From contig NC_090281.1 in NCBI RefSeq assembly GCF_037392515.1, positions 1,242,501 to 1,306,500 of the forward strand: a stretch of DNA of 64,000 nt, given 5' to 3'. This DNA comes from Haliotis asinina (lineage: Eukaryota; Mollusca; Gastropoda; Lepetellida; Haliotidae). Positions 62,401-64,000 of this stretch are shown in pieces. The translations under genes and the position numbers were made by a program. The notes under the pieces are model-generated. The model did not search any database. It had not been told where the DNA came from and saw only the letters and a program-made list of their open reading frames with translations. Within the stretch, counting starts at the first letter, position 1. Every line of letters begins with the position of its first letter.

Positions 62401-62753
62401 AACGTGAATATGTCTGGTCTATGTGACGATCTTTGCACTAAGACGACTGTAACGCTCATACTTTAACAGTCCTCAAGTTTTACACAAATGTATGAGGCTG
62501 AAGTTGAATTCACATTACGGCGAATATGGAATTGGAATCTACATACTTGTCAGTCTCTGTTCCATGTTTTTCTTCAAAATGAGTACACTCCAAAAGCTAC
62601 GAGAATTGCTCACCCGACACTGTCCTTGAAGACATCGATGATACGAGGTGTCTTCGTGCTCCTTCTGGCACAGTGTTCCGTCACGGTATTGGGAACCACG
62701 TCGGGTCAGGATGTTGGTGTTGTCACGGAGGCAGTACAGCTCACAAGGGGGCT
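40443..62753 (-). CDS. Gene 2: ADAMTS-like protein with TSP1, eight ShKT and two CUB domains (5' partial, 19 exons)
   Basis: Exons in transcript order (A-S) are 62614-62753, 62181-62301, 61986-62063, 61512-61666, 57220-57370, 56492-56621, 55986-56190, 55070-55226, 54479-54610, 53521-53618, 52761-53064, 51064-51315, 50726-50875, 50110-50253, 49506-49634, 43206-43382, 42800-42979, 42291-42475 and 40443-40604. All phases join, giving 1015 codons plus TGA. Order: Cys-rich about 1-86, spacer to about 190, three TSP1 to about 378, eight ShKT modules about 380-780, CUB 1 about 785-900, CUB 2 about 900-1014. Twin C-terminal CUB domains are known in ADAMTS13, but the ShKT block is not. The protease domain, if present, lies beyond 64000. 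Likely secreted. It is a paralogue of gene 1, with five matched exons of identical length. Confidence 0.92.
40593..40820 (-). repeat. 28-bp minisatellite derived from the exon S acceptor
   Basis: On the - strand each unit carries CTGCAGGTGTACGACC-like text. The + strand ACACCTGCAG/ACACCTACAG marks recur at 40601, 40628, 40656, 40684, 40711, 40739, 40767 and 40793. The first is the real acceptor of exon S. Confidence 0.92.
41130..42175. repeat. 39-40-bp minisatellite in intron R-S
   Basis: About 25 copies of ATGACACAGGGTGTCAACTG with TATAGTGACCATTAGC. On the - strand some units carry GATGGTGAGTATACCAG, which resembles the exon R donor GACGGTGCGTACATCAG at 42291. Earlier copies are more diverged. 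Confidence 0.9.
42291..42475 (-). CDS. Gene 2 exon R: CUB domain 2, first half
   Basis: It encodes GTITSPGYPDEYPANSHC, a classic CUB opening, then FDHLDLEQADDSCQHDSLT. Acceptor GCGACAG, donor GTGCGT, phase 0. Confidence 0.93.
42800..42979 (-). CDS. Gene 2 exon Q: CUB domain 1, second half
   Basis: It encodes DRLTLSEVG, RLCENNRENGW and IVVLDFSIARQRHGARIRYH, the LCG.../vxFxSDxxxxxxGFxxxY region of CUB in divergent form. Donor GTGAGT, phase 1. Confidence 0.82.
43024..43150. repeat. CA/TA microsatellite
   Basis: A long (CA)n tract followed by (TA)n, with interruptions, in intron P-Q of gene 2. Confidence 0.97.
43206..43382 (-). CDS. Gene 2 exon P: CUB domain 1, first half
   Basis: It encodes CNRVITGSDGVIDVMG and LKLEVEEMDMKCSKG-like CUB strands, actual text RVKLEVEEMDMKCSK. 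Acceptor GTTCTTAG, donor GTAGGG, phase 1. The hydrophobic strand pattern fits CUB; sequence is divergent. Confidence 0.82.
43565..44850. repeat. About 47-bp minisatellite, about 27 copies
   Basis: Units read ATGTCAGAATCAGTAGCCAC, CAACACAAGCACCAGTGTCT, TACAACT with many variants. It fills part of gene 2 intron O-P. No link to a splice junction is seen. The 148-codon + frame is an artefact. Confidence 0.92.
45024..45105. repeat. 33-bp hairpin with 16-nt loop
   Basis: Left arm 45024-45056 (starts GGAGAAAGTCCGAAATC) and right arm 45073-45105 (ends GATTTCGGACTTTCTCC) pair at 32 of 33 positions. It is the strongest simple hairpin I saw. It may be a fold-back transposon end. Confidence 0.9.
45106..46106. 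other. Gene 2 intron O-P segment: nothing assigned
   Basis: Two overlapping 70-86 codon frames near 45200-45450 run on opposite strands. Neither resembles a family I know. No tandem repeat is seen. Confidence 0.45.
46111..47068. mobile_element. 958-bp element with TTAA duplication and possible THAP-like remnant
   Basis: Ends AGGTCACATGCAAC and GTTGCATGTGACCT are flanked by TTAA at 46107-46110 and 47069-47072. Inside, the + frame near 46645-46750 reads INCCGNCHSSKHKAG and LNQFPSDPVIREKRD, which recalls a THAP zinc finger. A perfect 22-bp palindrome at 46879-46900 contains CCCCCAGCGCTGGGGG. TTAA suggests a piggyBac-like mode (inference). Confidence 0.75.
47395..49505 (-). repeat. 39-bp minisatellite starting at the exon O donor, about 54 copies
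   Basis: On the - strand units read GTGAGTATACCGACGATGTT, ACTGCTGTCAGACTTAGAT. The copy touching exon O includes the real GTGAGT donor. The half near 47.4-48.4 kb is very uniform; copies near the exon are diverged. All frames tend to stay open because 39 is a multiple of three, which explains frames of 692, 428, 318 and 250 codons. Confidence 0.95.
49506..49634 (-). CDS. Gene 2 exon O: ShKT module 8
   Basis: It encodes CTDHLDNCAVYGQQVC and CRKYCGLC. Acceptor GGTGTAG, donor GTGAGT, phase 1. The 39-bp donor-bearing array starts immediately after it and stays open in this exon's frame for over 1.1 kb. Confidence 0.92.
49635..50109. other. Gene 2 intron N-O: short triplicated motif only
   Basis: GACAAAAATATTTGA occurs three times at about 49745-49815. 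Nothing else is recognised. The intron at 50254-50725 is also plain. Confidence 0.55.
50110..50253 (-). CDS. Gene 2 exon N: ShKT module 7
   Basis: It encodes CRDNTDCPGYGTDVC and CPSFCGLC. Acceptor CATCTAG, donor GTAGGG, phase 1 at both ends. Confidence 0.88.
50726..50875 (-). CDS. Gene 2 exon M: ShKT module 6
   Basis: It encodes CTDTLTCAMYGESVC and CPKYCGIC. Acceptor GTGTTCAG, donor GTGAAG, phase 1 at both ends, so it is a symmetrical shuffling exon. Confidence 0.9.
51064..51315 (-). CDS. Gene 2 exon L: ShKT module 5 in Thr/Ser-rich linkers
   Basis: It encodes a Ser/Thr stretch, CRDTENCQAFDRSVC to CPRFCRYCG, and a second Thr/Ser-rich tail. The linkers look like O-glycosylated spacers (inference). 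Acceptor TGTGTCAG, donor GTGAGT. Confidence 0.9.
51395..51555. repeat. Short GTGACGTCTACC repeat
   Basis: About nine copies of TGTGACGTCTACCAA-like text with 14-18 bp spacing in intron K-L near the exon L acceptor. The acceptor itself is not part of the unit. Confidence 0.75.
51771..52255. mobile_element. Probable solo LTR, 485 bp
   Basis: It starts TGTTACGAG and ends CCGTAACA, with inverted TGTTACG/CGTAACA tips, and is flanked by CCCT at 51767-51770 and 52256-52259. TATATATAAAGG near 51857 would serve as a TATA box. No internal region is present. A 4-bp duplication fits Ty3/gypsy integration. Confidence 0.7.
52256..52760. other. Gene 2 intron K-L segment: nothing recognised
   Basis: Plain AT-rich sequence between the solo LTR and exon K, with only short frames. 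Confidence 0.5.
52761..53064 (-). CDS. Gene 2 exon K: end of ShKT 2, then ShKT 3 and 4
   Basis: It begins TNCRKFCGIC, then encodes CEDVKDCSIYASNIC to CRKSCKFC, a Thr/Val/Ser linker, and CVDTTSDCSTYGKEIC to CAHFCDVC. Acceptor GCCATCAG, donor GTAAAG, phase 1. Confidence 0.92.
53376..53453. repeat. Poly-C and CA microsatellite
   Basis: C-rich runs followed by about 23 CA units in intron J-K. Confidence 0.97.
53521..53618 (-). CDS. Gene 2 exon J: first part of ShKT module 2
   Basis: It encodes CDDAVDCVLYGSDVC and LAWSK. The module is split by an intron before TNCRKFCGIC in the next exon. Donor GTAAGT, phase 0. Confidence 0.9.
53806..54315. mobile_element. 510-bp MITE with 91-bp terminal inverted repeats and 9-bp duplication
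   Basis: Arms 53806-53896 and 54225-54315 are near-perfect inverted copies beginning CATCCTCGATATCTCC. CCCCCCTTT flanks both sides (53797-53805 and 54316-54324). Long arms plus a 9-bp duplication fit a Mutator-like (MULE) non-autonomous element. It lies in intron I-J. Confidence 0.9.
54479..54610 (-). CDS. Gene 2 exon I: ShKT module 1
   Basis: It encodes CKNALNCAAYGTYIC and CAAYCGFC, a six-cysteine ShKT pattern with the usual aromatic and W residues. Acceptor ATCCACAG, donor GTAACC, phase 1. Confidence 0.9.
54816..54905 (+). mobile_element. Partial copy of the tRNA-SINE
   Basis: GTGCTGGTGATTAGGTGCCT and TTTGTACTTTACTAAGA match the SINE at 60.7 kb, but the box B region is deleted. Confidence 0.75.
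55070..55226 (-). CDS. Gene 2 exon H: TSP1
   Basis: It encodes CSQTCGRGLKTRKVTC and DCMEGAC. It is 157 bp, donor GTAGGT, phase 1, as in gene 1 exon 17. Confidence 0.92.
55500..55975. repeat. 28-bp minisatellite
   Basis: About 16 copies of ACAGATGTACTGACATTACT plus GTACCCAC, ending close to the exon G donor. The units do not include exon bases. Confidence 0.9.
55986..56190 (-). CDS. Gene 2 exon G: TSP1
   Basis: It encodes YSACSLTCGGGLMKRTVQC and CNPESCPGV, then WRPGSWSS. It is 205 bp, identical to gene 1 exon 16. Donor GTACGT. Confidence 0.93.
56215..56480. repeat. 27-bp minisatellite next to the exon F donor
   Basis: About nine copies; the - strand reads AACACCTGCCCCACCATCGA, CCACCAC. It begins within 15 bp of the donor. 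Similarity to the exon end CCTGCCCAGCCAG is weak, so origin from the junction is uncertain. Confidence 0.88.
56492..56621 (-). CDS. Gene 2 exon F: TSP1
   Basis: It encodes AVTCVRDDDF and PCNTGSCPAR, the second half of a TSP1. It is 130 bp, phase 2, as in gene 1 exon 15. Confidence 0.92.
56690..57219 (-). repeat. 42-bp minisatellite derived from exon E end and donor
   Basis: The exon end GTCAGACATGTGGCACAG followed by GTACGTCATCACC recurs as GTCAGATATGTGACACAG plus GTACGTCATCACC, with TTAGTGTG between. Around twelve units become more diverged away from the exon. About 32 of 42 bp are exonic. Confidence 0.9.
57220..57370 (-). CDS. Gene 2 exon E: spacer end and TSP1 start
   Basis: It encodes VYRIMGDSFS, YDYYVP and FTWKTKAGQCSQTCGTG. 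Acceptor GTTTTAG, donor GTACGT, phase 1. About 32 exonic bases and the donor are repeated in the following intron. Confidence 0.92.
57430..59394 (-). repeat. 40-bp minisatellite derived from exon D end and donor, with 318-bp higher-order unit
   Basis: On the - strand the exon end CTGTACAGGTGGAAGCACAG plus GTACGTCAG is the core of each unit. A 318-bp block recurs nearly identically at about 57580, 57898 and 58216. The array resumes at 61210 after the SINE block. Confidence 0.93.
59407..61197. mobile_element. Palindromic block of six tRNA-derived SINE units
   Basis: Four - oriented units of 298 bp start at 59406, 59704, 60002 and 60300. At about 60529 orientation flips, and two + oriented units follow. 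tRNA-like heads are at about 59474-59568, 59772-59866, 60070-60164, 60368-60462 (-), and 60701-60795, 60999-61093 (+). Each has TGGCTGAGCGGGCTAGG (box A) and GCGGGTTCGAATCCCGGA (box B). TAACGCACCTGTG at 59394-59406 and 61197-61209 flanks the whole block as a target duplication. The acceptor stem does not close, so these are not functional tRNA genes. Confidence 0.93.
61210..61511 (-). repeat. Exon D-derived 40-bp array, proximal part
   Basis: These are the same units as at 57.4-59.4 kb, running into the exon D donor at 61511. The SINE block split the array. Confidence 0.9.
61512..61666 (-). CDS. Gene 2 exon D: spacer
   Basis: It encodes ILVNGELMFS and KILIAGPLPVQVEAQ. Donor GTACGT, phase 0. 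Its last 20 bases and donor are the core of the 40-bp array that fills the next intron. Confidence 0.92.
61667..61985. other. Gene 2 intron C-D: poly-C tract only
   Basis: A run of about 17 C residues at 61916-61932. No other feature is seen. Confidence 0.6.
61986..62063 (-). CDS. Gene 2 exon C: spacer
   Basis: It encodes YVTFVTLPKGATSISI, nearly parallel to gene 1 exon 12, with the same 78-bp length and phase. Confidence 0.92.
62181..62301 (-). CDS. Gene 2 exon B: Cys-rich domain end
   Basis: It encodes EFGCDGQ and RCMVCDGKGDTC. It is 121 bp, donor GTAAGT, phase 1, as in gene 1 exon 11. An 87-bp duplicate of its acceptor and start lies immediately upstream. Confidence 0.92.
62302..62390 (-). 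repeat. 87-bp duplicate of exon B acceptor and exon start
   Basis: CCAAACTCCT lies at 62294 (exon B) and at 62381, giving an 87-bp offset. On the - strand the upstream copy has CACTAG before GAGTTTGGCTGTGACGG, so a usable AG and 29 open codons precede the real exon in the same frame. Confidence 0.88.
62614..62753 (-). CDS. Gene 2 exon A: Cys-rich domain
   Basis: It encodes PPCELYCLRDN, YRDGTLC and CLQGQCR, matching the ADAMTS Cys-rich signatures and gene 1 exon 10. Acceptor CCCTCAG, donor GTGAGC. It enters with two bases of a split codon, so the gene continues outside the window. Confidence 0.9.
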
Positions 62754-62799
62754 CTGAGGGAGATGATACTATTATTATTTTATTATCTTATTTTACTGA

Positions 62800-63018
62800 A
62801 AAAGATAAATATGCAGCAGAGAGGGTTCGGGTGATCCTTGCATAGTCAGGCGGGTTAGACTTATCAGCCTGCCCCTCTGTACACAGCCCTGACAGCGAAT
62901 GGGACTTCTCCCAGGAAAGAAAAGAAGTACTTTCCTGAGTATATGATGGCTCCACATGGCATTCTCCAGACAGCCAAGAGATCAGGAGGTACCCAACCAA
63001 GGGCACCGAGAACAATGG

Positions 63019-63067
<49 letters not shown>

Positions 63068-63230
63068 GGGGCGCCTCATTCAAACATCATTTTAAATGAC
63101 GCTCTGGACATATTCAGGGTCGTAACTAGGACGGACTTCAGAGTCAAATCCACAGGCATGGCTAGCATGGCTATTATTTTTTTTTTTTTACAGATTGAGA
63201 TAGAAATGCAGCAGAGAGGGTTCGGGTGAT
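62800..63230 (-). mobile_element. Second, rearranged copy of the LINE 3' end
   Basis: Segments such as GCAGAGAGGGTTCGGGTGAT, CAGCGAATGGGAC, AAGAGATCAGGAGGTACC and GACATATTCAGGGTCGTA match the copy at 63.2-63.8 kb in the same order. A TG/poly-G microsatellite at 63023-63072 replaces the middle. Confidence 0.8.
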
Positions 63231-63990
63231 CCTGGCACAGTCAGGCTGGTCAAGCTCATCATCAGCTCAGGGCCCTCGCCCCCTCTACACGCAGCCCAGA
63301 CAGCGAATGGGACATCTCCCAGGAAACACTGCCTAGTCGAACCCACCAAGAACTTTCCGGAGAATATGGAGGCTCCCCAACACTGCAGCCTTCTGCATTA
63401 CCCAGATTGTCAGAAGGGCTGTGCTCCCGGTGAAGAACCCGGGCACTTTCCTCATCTGCGCCAAGAGATCAGGAGGTACCAAACCAAGGTCACCGAGAAC
63501 AATGGGGAGCCTGACGACAGTGTACTTGGGATGTAAGCGAGACATTTCAAAGGCGAGGTCCGCATATTTATCATGCTTTTCCTGAATCTTGCCAATCACA
63601 TTGCTGTCAAAAGGGACAGAAAATTCTATGATATAAATAATTTCATTGGCTTTATCAAAAAGGACAAGATCAGGTTTGTTGGCTGGAATTCGTCTCAGGC
63701 TGTATATTGGCCTATTCCAGAGAAGTTTGAAAGCATCATTTTCCATGACGCCCTGGACATGTTCAGGGTCGTACCATGGATGGACCTCGGAGTCAAAGCC
63801 ACAGGCATGGCGGAGAGGATAATAAAAGCAGCGAGCCATGCCATCATGTCTTTTGAGATATGCTGTTTGTGCCAAGGAAGGGCATCCACTAACAAGGTGT
63901 TCGACAGTCTCTGTAAATTGATTGCAAAGACGACATTTCATATTGATATTTTCTTTAAGAACAACATTCTGGCGATTGCGAGTGGGAAGT
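63190..63990 (-). mobile_element. LINE C-terminal region with cysteine-histidine motif and endonuclease-like domain
   Basis: The - frame 63333-63941 encodes CRLCNQFTETVEHLVSGC, a CxxC...HxxxxxC motif, then ANKPDLVLFDKANEIIYIIE, like the PD...(D/E)xK core of restriction-like endonucleases of early-branching LINEs (R2/Dong type). The upstream reverse transcriptase is outside the window. Confidence 0.7.
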
Positions 63991-64000
63991 GACTGGTCCT

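Noticed and set aside
62754..64000. Metalloprotease exons of gene 2
   Set aside because: Only LINE sequence and microsatellite are visible here; any protease exons lie outside.

Overview
The window looks like genomic DNA of a marine invertebrate, most probably a mollusc. I infer this from spliced genes with GT-AG introns, ShKT-rich ADAMTS proteins, tRNA-derived SINEs, Tc1/mariner, Penelope-like, Ty3/gypsy and LINE relics, and introns packed with minisatellites. The species cannot be fixed from sequence alone.

Two ADAMTS-family genes lie tail to tail. Gene 1 is on the + strand. It has 19 exons from 451 to 38817, and its 5' end is outside the window. It encodes a reprolysin metalloprotease with an intact HETGHSLNMQHD zinc site, a disintegrin-like domain, a central TSP1, Cys-rich and spacer domains, three more TSP1 repeats, a long acidic linker and three ShKT modules. 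Gene 2 is on the - strand. It has 19 exons from 62753 down to 40443, and it too enters from outside. It encodes the Cys-rich end, spacer, three TSP1, eight ShKT and two C-terminal CUB domains. All exon phases join: gene 1 gives 1002 codons plus stop and gene 2 gives 1015 plus stop. Five matched exon pairs have identical lengths (121, 78, 130, 205 and 157 bp), so the genes are paralogues. About 1.6 kb separates their stop codons.

Most of the DNA is intron. Intron 15 of gene 1 is a 12.5-kb satellite of about 250 copies of a 50-bp unit with higher-order periods of 1104, 1354 and 1604 bp. Intron 18 of gene 1 holds nested transposons: a LINE split by a Tc1-like fragment, a decayed Ty3/gypsy element carrying a Penelope-like insertion, and a mariner. 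Gene 2 introns hold a TTAA-flanked element, a solo LTR, a MITE with a 9-bp target duplication, and a 1.8-kb palindromic block of six tRNA-SINE units.

The main discovery candidate is that many intronic tandem arrays in both genes are built from the exon/intron junction of the adjacent exon, with exon end plus splice donor, or acceptor plus exon start, repeated. I count at least nine cases: exon 2 donor, exon 3 acceptor, exon 9 donor and exon 17 donor of gene 1; and the D, E and O donors and the B and S acceptors of gene 2. Matched paralogous junctions do not share the arrays, so the process appears recurrent. Some units are multiples of three and stay open in the gene's own frame, so the choice among repeated splice sites could change protein length.
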